Below are positions 7,606 through 15,916 of a DNA stretch of 64,000 nucleotides, piece after piece. The position numbers and the translations under genes were made by a program. Every line of letters begins with the position of its first letter. Within the stretch, counting starts at the first letter, position 1. The DNA is taken from contig NZ_LT607803.1 in assembly GCF_900090195.1 (NCBI RefSeq), forward strand, positions 930,001-994,000, read 5' to 3'. The notes beneath the pieces are model-generated. The model saw nothing but the letters and a program-made list of their open reading frames with translations. It was not told where the DNA came from and made no database searches. Source of the stretch: Variovorax sp. HW608. GTDB taxonomy: Bacteria > Pseudomonadota > Gammaproteobacteria > Burkholderiales > Burkholderiaceae_C.

Positions 7606-9947
7606 GCAGTCTCCAGGGCCTCGGGTTGGCGCACCGGGCTCTTGCGGATCGCGCCCAGGATGTCGCTCCAACGCACCGGCAGGCTCGAAATCTCGATTGC
7701 GCCGCCGAGGGCGTCCTCAATCGCCGCGGCCAGGGCTGCCGGCGGAGCGTTCGGCCCGCTTTCTCCGACGGATTTGACCCCCAGGGGGTTGTCGGGCGTA
7801 GGAAAGCTGAAGTGGACGTAATCCACGTCCGGGACATCGGTCGCGCGGGGAACGTAGTAATCCAGGAGCGACGCCGAGAGCAGCTGTCCGTCTGCGGCGT
7901 AGACCACCCCCTCACCCATGGCCATGCCGAAGCCCTGCGCGAAGCCTCCCGACAGTTGGCCTTCCACCACTTGCGGGTGCAGCGGCTCCCCGCTGTCGTG
8001 GACGAACACGTATTTGAGGACCTCGACACGGCCCGTGTCGGCGTCGAGCTCGACGACTGCGAGGTTGACCCCGCTCGACCACACCACGGTGGCCGGGTAG
8101 AAGAACTCGGTGGCCTCCAGCCCCGCGCCCCCAAGGGCCGCCATGTACGGATGCCGCATGCACGCCATGGCCAGCTCACCCAGACCCATGACGTCGGGCC
8201 GGCCGCCGCGGACGCCAATCCTGCCGCGCGAGATCTCGATCTCGCTTTCCTCGCACTTGAGCAGCTTCGCCGCCATGGTCACGACCTTGGCCCGCAGCGC
8301 CAGGCTCGCCATGTGGACGGCGTTGCCCGTATTGATGGCAACGCGGCTGGCGCCCGTGCCGAAGCCGATGCGCTGCACCTTGGTGTCGCCTCCAAGCACA
8401 TCGATCTGGTCATAGTCGGCGTCGAGCGCCTGCGCGCAGATCTGCGCCTGCGTGGTCTCGTGGCTCTGGCCCTGCGAGTTGACGCCGATCTTCACGGCGA
8501 TGCGACCGTTGCCGTGGATGGTGATGGTCGCGCCTTCGCAAGGCCCGATGCCGCCGGCCTCGACATAGCTGCCGATGCCGATGCCAATGCGCCGGCCTTG
8601 GGCCTTGGCGTCTGCCTGGCGCCTGCGCCAGCCTGCGTAGTCCCCCTTTTCGAGGGCGGCTTCGAGCAGGCGCTCGAAATCCAGGTTGTCGTAGCACACC
8701 GGCACACCGTCGCGGTAGATCAGGCCGCTGCGATAAGGCATGTCCTCGCGGCGCACGATGTTCCGGCGACGCACCTCGACCGGGTCGAGCCCCGTTTCGC
8801 GCGCAATGGCGTCCAAGACTCGATCCATCGTGAAGACCGCCTCCACGCGGCCGGCACCGCGATACGGGCTGGCGCTGGGCGTGTTCGTCAAGATACCCCA
8901 GCCCTCCACGCGCAGCGCCGGGATCTTGTAGTGCGTCGGCAGATGGTTCACGGTGTTGGTCGCCAGCATCATCTCGAAGTGACAATACGAGCCGACCTCC
9001 TTGTAGATCACGAGATCCATGGCTCGGATCCGCCCGTCGCGATCGAAGGCCACCTTGATATCGTGCGTCTGCCGCCCCGAATGGTTCGAGGTGAGCATGT
9101 GCTCCAGGCGGGTCTCCGTCCAACGCACCGGTCGCTTCAGATGACGGGCCAGCACCGGCGCAACGATGTCCTCGGGATAGAAGGCGCCCTTCAGCCCGAA
9201 GCCTCCGCCGATGTCGCGCGCAATGACGCGCACCTGATCCGGCGTGATGCCCAGCACCTGGGCGAGCTTGTCGCGCGTGCTGTAGTGCATCTGCGTGGTG
9301 GACCACACCTCCATCGAGCCCGAGTTCTCGTCCCAGCGTGCGGCAATGCCCCGCCCCTCAATGGCGACGGCCTTGAGACTGGCGGTATCAAAGCGCCGCT
9401 CAAGGATCATGTCGGCATTGGCCAACTCGGCATCGACCTCGCCGATGCTGTGCTTCAGGTGCGCGACGCGGTTCGAATACCCTGCATGGATGGGCGGAGC
9501 ATCCGGCTCCATCGCTCGGTTCCAGTCCGTCAGCGCCGCCAGCACCTCGTACTCGACCTGAACGGCGTCCACGCCATCCGCGGCCGCGTACGGGGACTCG
9601 GCGACGACCACGGCCACCTGCTCGCCGACGTAGGTGATGTGCGTCGGAAACACGGGATGCGGTGGCATTTCCACCTTGTCCACATAGGAGGGACCCGCGC
9701 TCGCGGTGCCGAACAGGCCCGGCAGGGTGGCCTCGAACCCCGGCAACGAATTGCCCCAATACACTCCCACGACGCCCGGAACAGCAAGCGCCGCGGACGC
9801 GTCGATGCCGCGGACGTTTGCGTGGCCATGCGGGCTGCGAACGAAACCAAGGTAGAGAAGATCGGGGAACTGAATGTCCTCGACATACCGACCCTGGCCA
9901 GTGAGGAAGCGGGCATCTTCCTTGCGGCGTACCGTCTCTCCAATCAT
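7602..9947 (-). CDS. Molybdenum hydroxylase large subunit (CoxL-type, form-II-like)
   Basis: A 781-residue molybdopterin cytosine-dinucleotide-binding catalytic subunit, first gene of a long minus-strand operon. N-terminal RRKEDARFLTGQGRYVEDI and VRSPHGHANVR, the GGGFGLKGAF molybdopterin loop, the active-site loop SPYRGAGR and the C-terminal VKSVGESGPN with the catalytic glutamate are all present. The loop lacks the AYRCSFR sequence of true CO dehydrogenase, so this is an aldehyde/N-heterocycle/ketone-type hydroxylase and not a CO oxidiser. A conserved upstream element lies at 9979-10038, 32 bp before the ATG. Substrate is unknown; relatives hydroxylate isoquinoline, nicotine derivatives, aldehydes or aromatic acyl-CoAs. 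Confidence 0.93.
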   Translation of the reverse strand: MIGETVRRKEDARFLTGQGRYVEDIQFPDLLYLGFVRSPHGHANVRGIDASAALAVPGVVGVYWGNSLPGFEATLPGLFGTASAGPSYVDKVEMPPHPVFPTHITYVGEQVAVVVAESPYAAADGVDAVQVEYEVLAALTDWNRAMEPDAPPIHAGYSNRVAHLKHSIGEVDAELANADMILERRFDTASLKAVAIEGRGIAARWDENSGSMEVWSTTQMHYSTRDKLAQVLGITPDQVRVIARDIGGGFGLKGAFYPEDIVAPVLARHLKRPVRWTETRLEHMLTSNHSGRQTHDIKVAFDRDGRIRAMDLVIYKEVGSYCHFEMMLATNTVNHLPTHYKIPALRVEGWGILTNTPSASPYRGAGRVEAVFTMDRVLDAIARETGLDPVEVRRRNIVRREDMPYRSGLIYRDGVPVCYDNLDFERLLEAALEKGDYAGWRRRQADAKAQGRRIGIGIGSYVEAGGIGPCEGATITIHGNGRIAVKIGVNSQGQSHETTQAQICAQALDADYDQIDVLGGDTKVQRIGFGTGASRVAINTGNAVHMASLALRAKVVTMAAKLLKCEESEIEISRGRIGVRGGRPDVMGLGELAMACMRHPYMAALGGAGLEATEFFYPATVVWSSGVNLAVVELDADTGRVEVLKYVFVHDSGEPLHPQVVEGQLSGGFAQGFGMAMGEGVVYAADGQLLSASLLDYYVPRATDVPDVDYVHFSFPTPDNPLGVKSVGESGPNAPPAALAAAIEDALGGAIEISSLPVRWSDILGAIRKSPVRQPEALETA

Positions 9948-9978
9948 CGCACCACCTTCAAATTGCTATGGGGGGACG

Positions 9979-10038
9979 TTAAGTGAAGAGACGGCGGCCG
10001 AGAAATGATGGTTTGCTATGCCAGCCATGCACGATTCG
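9979..10038. promoter_or_regulatory. Upstream element of the CoxL operon, shared with 54001-54060
   Basis: These 60 bp align without gaps to 54001-54060 upstream of the TetR gene, with 39 identical positions, including TTAAG, GAGAAATG and CAGCCATGCACG. Inside, 10005-10019 reads ATG-N9-TAT, a T-N11-A spacing typical of LysR-type boxes. Boxes of the same layout occur at 11527, 54027 and 59947. It lies 32 bp upstream of the CoxL start and downstream of the P450 stop. Binding by a LysR protein is inferred. Confidence 0.5.
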
Positions 10039-10106
10039 GCAAGGAGCAGCGATGCCACGTTGATCGATTCTGGGCATAGCACTGGCTGGCATCGATCTGC
10101 CCCACC

Positions 10107-11312
10107 CTACCGCGCAATCACCGACAGCGGTACGCTCCCAAAACCCCGCACCGTGTTATTGAGGCGCCGCACGGCTTCTCCTGCCGGCTTGAGCTGCGCG
10201 ATGCGCTTGGCCATCGCGCTGAGCAGGATTTCGCCTTCCGTGCGGGCGATCATCTGGCCGATGCAGGTGTGAATGCCCCAGCCAAAGCCCACTGAGGGCG
10301 TGCGGCGACTCATGTCGTATCGTCCGGGCTCGCTGAATTGATTCGGGTCGTGGTTCGCCCCGATCACGGACAACATGAGCTTGCCGCCCTTCTTCATCTG
10401 CACGCCGGCGAACTCGATGTCCGCCTCGATGCAGCGATAGAGGATGGTGGCCGGTGACTCGAAGCGCAGCGTCTCCTCGAACGCCGCCCGCGCCAGGGCG
10501 GGATCGGCGTGGAGCCTGGCCCAGTCCTCGGGCGATTCGCTGAGGTGGCGCAGGGTGGCCGATATGGAATTGATCGTCGTGTCGAGGCCCGCCGTGAGGA
10601 ACGAGCGGACCAGCCTCTCCGCTTCCTCCTCACCGATCTTTCCCGCATCGACGGCCTGGAACGCCATCGCACCCATTCCACCGGGCTTCAGCGAGCTGCG
10701 CCTGCACGCCTGTGTGACCCACTCCACCGCCGGACCGCCCTTGTGTCGCGCCTTCTCGACCAGCCAGTTCTCCGGCCCGAAGGAGTTGAACGCCAGCTCT
10801 CCGTATGGAAGAAGGTGCTCGCGGCCTTCCTCCGGGAGTCCGACGGCATCGCCGAACACCCGGGTGATGAACGGCTCGGCAAGATCCGTCACCGCATCGA
10901 AGCGGCCCAGGGCAACCAGCCGCTCAACGAGTTCGGCAGCGCGTGTCTCCAGTTCGGGACGGCGAGCCCTGAACGAGGCCACCGCCGGCGACAGGGCGGC
11001 GCGGTACCGTTCATGGTCCGGCGGGTCCGTGTCCAGCAGCAGGCTCGGAGGACGCCACAGCTTCTTGTTGCGCCAGTCATTCAACGCAGTACCGAAGCCG
11101 GAAACAAAGACCTGCCAGTTCTCCAGGGCCGCCTTGACGTGGTCGAACCGACCGATCGCCCACATCTCGTAGCGCGGTATCCACACCGCGCGTCCGGCCT
11201 CGCGGATCCGCGACGCATACGCAAGAGGATTGCGCAAGGACTCCTCGCTGTAGGGATCGATGTCGCAAACATCGACATCGCCGAGGGGTTGTTCAGCAGT
11301 GACTGTTGTCAT
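10107..11312 (-). CDS. Cytochrome P450, CYP199-like
   Basis: A 401-residue soluble bacterial (class I) P450. The I-helix oxygen-activation motif is FLTAGLDTTINS, the ExxR motif is EETLR, and the heme loop is FGWGIHTCIGQ with its proximal cysteine. Segments such as WRPPSLLLDTDPPDHERYR, LLPYGELAFNSFGPENW and FESPATILYR resemble, from memory, the CYP199A family, which O-demethylates or hydroxylates para-substituted benzoates such as 4-methoxybenzoate. ATG at 11312 (MTTVTAEQ) is chosen because similarity starts there and AGGA precedes it. It is divergent from the hydrolase operon that encodes a flavin/[2Fe-2S] reductase (16695). It is separated from CoxL by 159 bp holding a regulatory element, so it may be its own transcription unit. 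No separate ferredoxin gene is nearby. Confidence 0.88.
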   Translation of the reverse strand: MTTVTAEQPLGDVDVCDIDPYSEESLRNPLAYASRIREAGRAVWIPRYEMWAIGRFDHVKAALENWQVFVSGFGTALNDWRNKKLWRPPSLLLDTDPPDHERYRAALSPAVASFRARRPELETRAAELVERLVALGRFDAVTDLAEPFITRVFGDAVGLPEEGREHLLPYGELAFNSFGPENWLVEKARHKGGPAVEWVTQACRRSSLKPGGMGAMAFQAVDAGKIGEEEAERLVRSFLTAGLDTTINSISATLRHLSESPEDWARLHADPALARAAFEETLRFESPATILYRCIEADIEFAGVQMKKGGKLMLSVIGANHDPNQFSEPGRYDMSRRTPSVGFGWGIHTCIGQMIARTEGEILLSAMAKRIAQLKPAGEAVRRLNNTVRGFGSVPLSVIAR

Positions 11313-11640
11313 GGGTGGGTTCCTGTGAGAAGGCCGTTTCGGGGTCCCTGCAGCACCGGACACCGGATGCAGATCCAGGCGCCCGCCCCGAGCCGGGGCC
11401 ACGGCCTCGCGCCTAAGCGCGCGCCGCCATGAGGCGCCGAAGCCAAGCTGCGGGAGCTCGATTGGCACTGCCGCATTTGGCCATCTGTTCAATGACCAGA
11501 CCCAATTCTCATTTGACATGGCTGGAATGCTGGGCTGCTATCGCAGGGTGTCGCGGCACTTATGCCTCCCATGCCAAAACAGTATTCCTTTCGCGACGAG
11601 CGCAAACCTAAACTGCCTGCCGTTCAAGGAGACAAGTACT
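11313..11640. other. 328-bp divergent intergenic region (P450 / hydrolase operon)
   Basis: No gene is seen. The right half contains the conserved element 11501-11580 described separately. On the plus strand TTGACA (11513-11518), a 17-bp spacer and TGCTAT (11536-11541) form a plausible sigma-70 promoter for the hydrolase operon. The ribosome site AAGGAG lies just before GTG 11641. The left half, near the P450 start, shows no clear motif. Confidence 0.45.
11501..11580. promoter_or_regulatory. 80-bp conserved element, copy 1 (matches 59921-60000)
   Basis: These 80 bp align gap-free to 59921-60000 with 56 identical bases (70 percent), and the match stops at both ends. Shared blocks are AATTCTCATT, a CATG-N-CTGG-N-ATGC stretch, TGCTATCGC and TGCC. 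Within it ATGC-N6-GCTAT (11527-11541) has T-N11-A spacing. It lies between the divergent P450 and hydrolase genes, a normal place for a LysR-controlled bidirectional promoter. Confidence 0.55.
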
Positions 11641-12462
11641 GTGAAAGGCCAGTTCCGATTGGGCGATGGAGCAACCATCGCCTTCGAGTGCAGCGACATC
11701 GAAGATCGGCACTCGCCGCAGTTGCCTGCAATCCTGTTCAGCAATTCGCTTGCGTCCGACAGGACGATCTGGGATGCGGTGGTCGCGGCCCTCCCCGGCT
11801 GGCGGCTCATCCGCTATGACACGCGGGGGCACGGCGGCTCCACTCTGGGCGAGCGCCCCGCGGGGATCGACACCCTCGGCACGGACGCGCTCGCCGTTCT
11901 CGACGCAGCGGGCGTGAAGCGAGCCGTCGTCTGCGGCCTGTCGCTGGGCGGGCTGACAGCGATGTGGCTCGGCGTCCACGCCGCGGAGCGGGTGGCGGGT
12001 CTCGTGCTCGCCAACACTGCCGCGAGTTACCCCCCGGCACAGATGTGGCGGGACCGGTACGCGACCGCCTTGACCGAAGGCATGGCACCGATCGTCGAGC
12101 CGACCCTGCAGCGCTGGTTCAAGGATGAATTCCGCACGGCAGGCCACCCGGTAGTCAAGCGCATTGCCTCCATGATCGATGCGACCGACCCGAGAGGGTA
12201 CGCCGAGTGCGCGCGCGTCCTCGAGGTCGCGGACTTGAACGCATCACTGCCGCAGATCCGCTGCCCGTCGCTCGTCATCGTCGGCACGCACGACCCTTCC
12301 ACGCCCCCAAGCCGCGGCGAGGAACTGGTCGCAGCCATTCCGAACGCCTCCATGGCAGCGCTCGATGCCGCGCACATGTCCTGCGTGGAAGACCCCGGCG
12401 GTTTCGCCTCGCTCCTGCGCGACTTCTCGCTCTCTCTCATGGGCGACAAGGTCAAGGTCTGA
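11641..12462 (+). CDS. Alpha/beta hydrolase, 3-oxoadipate enol-lactonase-like
   Basis: A 273-residue alpha/beta hydrolase of the PcaD type. The nucleophile elbow is CGLSLGG (Ser101), the acid is in GTHDPSTPP and the histidine in DAAHMSC. NSLASDRTIWD and YDTRGHGGS form the oxyanion and loop region typical of enol-lactonases. Translation starts at GTG 11641, set by AAGGAG 8 bp upstream; no ATG fits as well. Two paralogues lie at 28384 and 36984, and the last shares LANTAAS and the same spacing. It opens the plus-strand operon and overlaps nothing, with 1 bp before the next gene. It probably hydrolyses a lactone or a ring-opened acyl product; a true PcaD role is uncertain because no pcaB/C genes are present. 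Confidence 0.85.
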   Translation: MKGQFRLGDGATIAFECSDIEDRHSPQLPAILFSNSLASDRTIWDAVVAALPGWRLIRYDTRGHGGSTLGERPAGIDTLGTDALAVLDAAGVKRAVVCGLSLGGLTAMWLGVHAAERVAGLVLANTAASYPPAQMWRDRYATALTEGMAPIVEPTLQRWFKDEFRTAGHPVVKRIASMIDATDPRGYAECARVLEVADLNASLPQIRCPSLVIVGTHDPSTPPSRGEELVAAIPNASMAALDAAHMSCVEDPGGFASLLRDFSLSLMGDKVKV

Positions 12463-12463
12463 T

Positions 12464-13459
12464 ATGGCGATGCAACCCTTGCTCCGGCGCCGCACCGTGG
12501 TGGGCCTACTGCCCGCACTGGCAGCTCTCGGCGCGCGCGCCCAGCCCGCTGCATCCAAGCCGCTGACCTTCATCGTGCCATACGCGGCCGGCGGGCCGGC
12601 CGACGTCACCGCAAGACAAATCGTACCGGCCCTGAGCAAGGCGCTCGGGGGCCAGGCCGTCATCGTCGAGAACGTTGCGGGTGCGAGTGGCGCCATCGCC
12701 ATTCAAAGGCTCCTGTCCCAGCCAGCCGACGGCTCCCAGTTCCTGATGGGCAGTCCAAGCGACGTGATTCTGGCGCCGCTGGCGCTCGCAGCCGTGAAGT
12801 ACAAGCCGGAGCAACTGCGCCTGCTGGGGCTGGCGTCGCGCGCGCCACTCGCGTTGGTCGGCACCAGGCAACTCCCCACGGGCACGCTCGACGAATTGCT
12901 GGGCGATATGCGCAAGCCCGGCGCCAGGCAGTACAACTACGGCAGCATCGGAGTGGGCTCTCTGTTCCATCTGGTCGGCGAGGACTTCGCCGCGCGCATG
13001 AAGCTGCGCATGACGCATGTGCCCTACAAGGGCGCAGCTCCCTTGCTGCAGGACTTGATGGGCGGCCAGGTGGACCTGGCCTTCCTGACGCCGGGCGGCA
13101 GCAACCTGGCCGACCTGATCGCGCAGGGCAAGCTGCACGCCTATGCAGTGACCGACGGCCAACGCATGACGCGCCTTCCCGATGTACCGACGATGGAGCA
13201 GGCCATCGGACTGAAGGACTTCGAGTACGAAATCTGGGGCGGCATGTTCGTGCCGCGGAGCGTCCCCGCCGAGATCGCCCAGAGGCTGAATGCGGCGTTG
13301 ACGGAAGTGCTGCGCGATCCCGAATTCCGCAGCCAGGTCGAAGCCAGCAGCGCAATACCGAGCAGCCCGATGACGCTGGCCGACGCAGACAAGCTGCTGG
13401 CCGATCAGACGGCGCGCTACCGGCGCATCGCCCAGGCGATCAAGCTCGAACCGCAATAG
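12464..13459 (+). CDS. Bug/TctC-type periplasmic substrate-binding protein
   Basis: A 331-residue Bug-family receptor beginning 1 bp after the hydrolase stop (TGATATG), so it is surely co-transcribed. The signal peptide carries a twin-arginine-like stretch (LLRRRTVVGLLPALAALGAR), cleaved near ARA-QP. The family motifs VPYAAGGPADVTARQI, VENVAGASGAIA and HVPYKGAAPLLQDLMGGQVD follow. It is more diverged from the tandem pair at 3046/4305 than they are from each other. Probable role: capture of a carboxylate substrate in the periplasm. No permease partner is encoded here. Confidence 0.88.
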   Translation: MAMQPLLRRRTVVGLLPALAALGARAQPAASKPLTFIVPYAAGGPADVTARQIVPALSKALGGQAVIVENVAGASGAIAIQRLLSQPADGSQFLMGSPSDVILAPLALAAVKYKPEQLRLLGLASRAPLALVGTRQLPTGTLDELLGDMRKPGARQYNYGSIGVGSLFHLVGEDFAARMKLRMTHVPYKGAAPLLQDLMGGQVDLAFLTPGGSNLADLIAQGKLHAYAVTDGQRMTRLPDVPTMEQAIGLKDFEYEIWGGMFVPRSVPAEIAQRLNAALTEVLRDPEFRSQVEASSAIPSSPMTLADADKLLADQTARYRRIAQAIKLEPQ

Positions 13460-13576
13460 CCGCCATCCCGCCCGCGAGGGGCTGGCGGTCGCGCCGGCAG
13501 TCTCGCGGCGCCACCTGAACATGGGCCATCGCCAGATCTTTTTCGAAGCCCCTCCAGCCGACCTGAGCAAGAGTCA

Positions 13577-14719
13577 ATGTTGAACACCTCCATGCGCACC
13601 GCCTACGGCGAAGAACACGAACAGTTTCGAGGCCAGCTTCGCCGCTTCCTCGATCGCGAGTTCGTACCCAATCTGGCGCGCTGGGAAAAACAGGGCCTCG
13701 TGGACCGCTCCTTCTGGTTCGCCTGCGGCGAGGCCGGTCTCCTGTGTCCGGCTGTTCCCGAGCAGTACGGCGGCCTCGGGCTCGATTTCGGCTACAACGC
13801 CGTATTGCTGGAGGAGATGTTCTACCGGGGATCGGTGCCCGGCCCCGTCGTGCATTCCGATGTCGTCCCCGAGTACCTCCTGAACTACGGGTCCGAGGCG
13901 CAAAAGCAATTCTGGCTTCCGAAGATGATCCGCGGCGAAGCAATCACTGCGATCGCCATGACAGAACCCGACGCCGGCTCCGATCTCGGCGCGATCAAGA
14001 CGAGAGCCGTGCGCGACGCTGACTCGTACGTCATCAACGGCTCCAAGACCTATATCACCAACGGACAGACGGCCGATTTGGTGCTGCTGGCCGTCAAGAC
14101 CGATCCCGGAGCGGGAGCGAAGGGCATCTCGCTCATGCTGGTGGAGGCCACCCGCCAGGGGTTCGTTCGCGGGCCCAACCTGGACAAGATCGGCCAGAAG
14201 GCCGGGGACACGACCGAGCTGTTCTTCAACGACGTCCGCGTGCCCGCCTCCAACCTCCTGGGCGAGGAAGGCAGGGGCTTCGCCTATCTGATGAACCAGT
14301 TGCCCACCGAGCGGCTGGGCAACGCCATCATCGCCCAGGCCGCGGCGCAGCGCGCCTTCGACGAAGCGGTCGCCTTCACCAAGGCACGCAAGGCCTTTGG
14401 CAAGACGGTGTTCGATTTCCAGAACACACGCTTCACGCTCGCCGACATGGCCGCGAAGCTCCAGGTGGGATGGGCGCACATCGACTGGGCGATCAAGCGC
14501 CATATCAACAAGCAGCTGACAGCGACCCAGGCCTCCGCCGCCAAGCTGTTCCACTCGGAACTGCAGTTCGAGATCTGCGACAACGCGCTCCAGCTTCACG
14601 GCGGCGCCGGCTACATGAACGAGTACCCGATCGCCCGCTTCTGGCGCGATGCACGCGTACAGCGGATCTACTCCGGCACTTCCGAAATCATGAAGGAAGT
14701 CATCGGCCGCTCGCTCTGA
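13577..14719 (+). CDS. Acyl-CoA dehydrogenase family protein
   Basis: A 380-residue FAD-dependent acyl-CoA dehydrogenase that would introduce a 2,3-double bond into an acyl-CoA. It shows VPEQYGGLGLDFGY, the FAD-contact motif AIAMTEPDAGSDLGAIKT near 130-147, the middle-domain VNGS-like INGSKTYITNGQ, and the C-terminal HGGAGYMNEYPI with YSGTSEIMKEVI. Start is ATG 13577; an in-frame ATG five codons later is an alternative and the ribosome site is weak. It lies 117 bp after the Bug gene and 97 bp before the next hydrolase. With the enoyl-CoA hydratase at 29238 and the CoA ligases it supports CoA-ester steps in this region. Confidence 0.9.
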   Translation: MLNTSMRTAYGEEHEQFRGQLRRFLDREFVPNLARWEKQGLVDRSFWFACGEAGLLCPAVPEQYGGLGLDFGYNAVLLEEMFYRGSVPGPVVHSDVVPEYLLNYGSEAQKQFWLPKMIRGEAITAIAMTEPDAGSDLGAIKTRAVRDADSYVINGSKTYITNGQTADLVLLAVKTDPGAGAKGISLMLVEATRQGFVRGPNLDKIGQKAGDTTELFFNDVRVPASNLLGEEGRGFAYLMNQLPTERLGNAIIAQAAAQRAFDEAVAFTKARKAFGKTVFDFQNTRFTLADMAAKLQVGWAHIDWAIKRHINKQLTATQASAAKLFHSELQFEICDNALQLHGGAGYMNEYPIARFWRDARVQRIYSGTSEIMKEVIGRSL

Positions 14720-14816
14720 CCCACTTCAATCCGCAGCGATGCCCTGACCGCATGCCTCTCATGAGAACACGCTACTTCCAAGCAGGCTGCGCGCGGGAGA
14801 ACATCAGCGCGAAGAT

Positions 14817-15866
14817 ATGGCTGCCGATACACCGCAATCCACCATCGACAGGGACATCGACCGCTTCCTCGCCGACGGCGTGCACTACCGCGACCTCATC
14901 CAGATCCGCGACGAAATCAGCGATTGGGCCGAGTGGCCCCGTGCCTGGTGCGCCTACGCGGCCCAAGCGGAACGCCGCGGCGACGAGGCGCTGGCCAAGG
15001 ACGCGGCCGTGACCGCCGCCGACGAATTCTCCCGCGCTGCTCTCTACTACCACTACGCGCAGTACCAGTACTTCGAGGACGCGGCGCGCAAGGAGCAGAT
15101 GCAGCAGGCCAAGACCGACGCGTTCGCCCGCGCCGCACCCTTGCTGAATCCGCCGGCTGAGATCGTTGCGTTCCCCTTCCGCGGCATCGACATCAAGGGC
15201 TACCTGCGCATCCCCGAGAGCCTCGAGAAGCCGCCGGTCGTCATCCTCATTGGCGGGCTCGACACGACCAAGGAGGATTACCGCTCGGTCAGTGACATCT
15301 GCCTCAAGCGCGGCATGGCTACCTTCGCCTTCGATGGACCCGGACAAGGCGAAACAGTCTTCAAGATGAAGGCCATCCCCGACTTCGAACGCACGGTCAG
15401 CGCCGCCATCGATTACCTGCAAACGCGAGCCGAAGTAGATATCGCGCGCATCGGCATTGTCGGCCGCGGCATGGGCGGCTACTTCGTCCCGAAGGCGGCA
15501 TCAGTCGACCGTCGCATCAGGGTCTTGGTGGTATGGGGAGCGGTCTGCGACCTGATGCCGATGGACCAGCAAAGCCCGGCGACGCGGGCCACGCTCGAGT
15601 TCATCATCGGCACTGCCCGCCCCAAGCAGGCCGAGGACTACCTCTCGTTCCTGAACCTGCATGGCCGAACGCAGCGCATCAACGTGCCCACGCTCGTGAT
15701 CCATGGCGGGCAGGACCGCGCGAGTGCGCGCTACGACACGGCGAAGCTCATTGTCGAGGGCAAGACCGTAAGGCCCATGATTTTCGTGGACAGCGGCCAT
15801 TGCTGCCACGACGTGTCGCACATCGTGCGGCCCGCGATCGGTGATTTTCTTGCGCAGCACATCTGA
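14817..15866 (+). CDS. Alpha/beta hydrolase of pseudooxynicotine-hydrolase type, nucleophile serine missing
   Basis: A 349-residue protein of the family that includes 2,6-dihydroxypseudooxynicotine hydrolase and FrsA-like esterases. An N-terminal helical lid (1-110) precedes a hydrolase core with GGLDTTKEDY, FAFDGPGQGET and a C-terminal SGHCCHD holding the histidine. The nucleophile elbow reads VGRGMGG: position 218, where the family has Ser, is Gly (codon GGC at 15468). The paralogue at 35720-36778 has VGRSMGG at the same place. The rest of the fold and the HGGQDRAS acid loop are preserved, so the gene is not grossly decayed. It may be inactive, may act by another mechanism, or may carry a point mutation. 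Neighbours are acyl-CoA dehydrogenase and CoxG. Confidence 0.85.
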   Translation: MAADTPQSTIDRDIDRFLADGVHYRDLIQIRDEISDWAEWPRAWCAYAAQAERRGDEALAKDAAVTAADEFSRAALYYHYAQYQYFEDAARKEQMQQAKTDAFARAAPLLNPPAEIVAFPFRGIDIKGYLRIPESLEKPPVVILIGGLDTTKEDYRSVSDICLKRGMATFAFDGPGQGETVFKMKAIPDFERTVSAAIDYLQTRAEVDIARIGIVGRGMGGYFVPKAASVDRRIRVLVVWGAVCDLMPMDQQSPATRATLEFIIGTARPKQAEDYLSFLNLHGRTQRINVPTLVIHGGQDRASARYDTAKLIVEGKTVRPMIFVDSGHCCHDVSHIVRPAIGDFLAQHI

Positions 15867-15916
15867 GCAAGGGCTGTCACCAGGATTCTGGTTTTGAAAT
15901 AGAAAGGAAAGCCAAG

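Noticed and set aside
7602..9947. Annotation as aerobic CO dehydrogenase
   Set aside because: The active-site loop lacks the AYRCSFR sequence with its cysteine, as does the second copy at 25970.
7596..9986. Very long open frame antisense to CoxL
   Set aside because: GC-rich shadow frame; the CoxL frame has every family motif and overlaps its neighbours with ATGA junctions.
10005..10040. Short peptide frames in the shared upstream elements (M-x-x-x-Y-x-S-H-A-R at 10005 and 54027)
   Set aside because: First- and second-codon-position differences are as frequent as third; the frames run antisense to the controlled genes, so shared DNA motifs explain the similarity better.
11521..11541. Sigma-54 promoter in the 80-bp element (GG and GC blocks)
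   Set aside because: The GG-to-GC distance is 13 and not 12 in copy 1, and the TGGCAC block is poor in copy 2.
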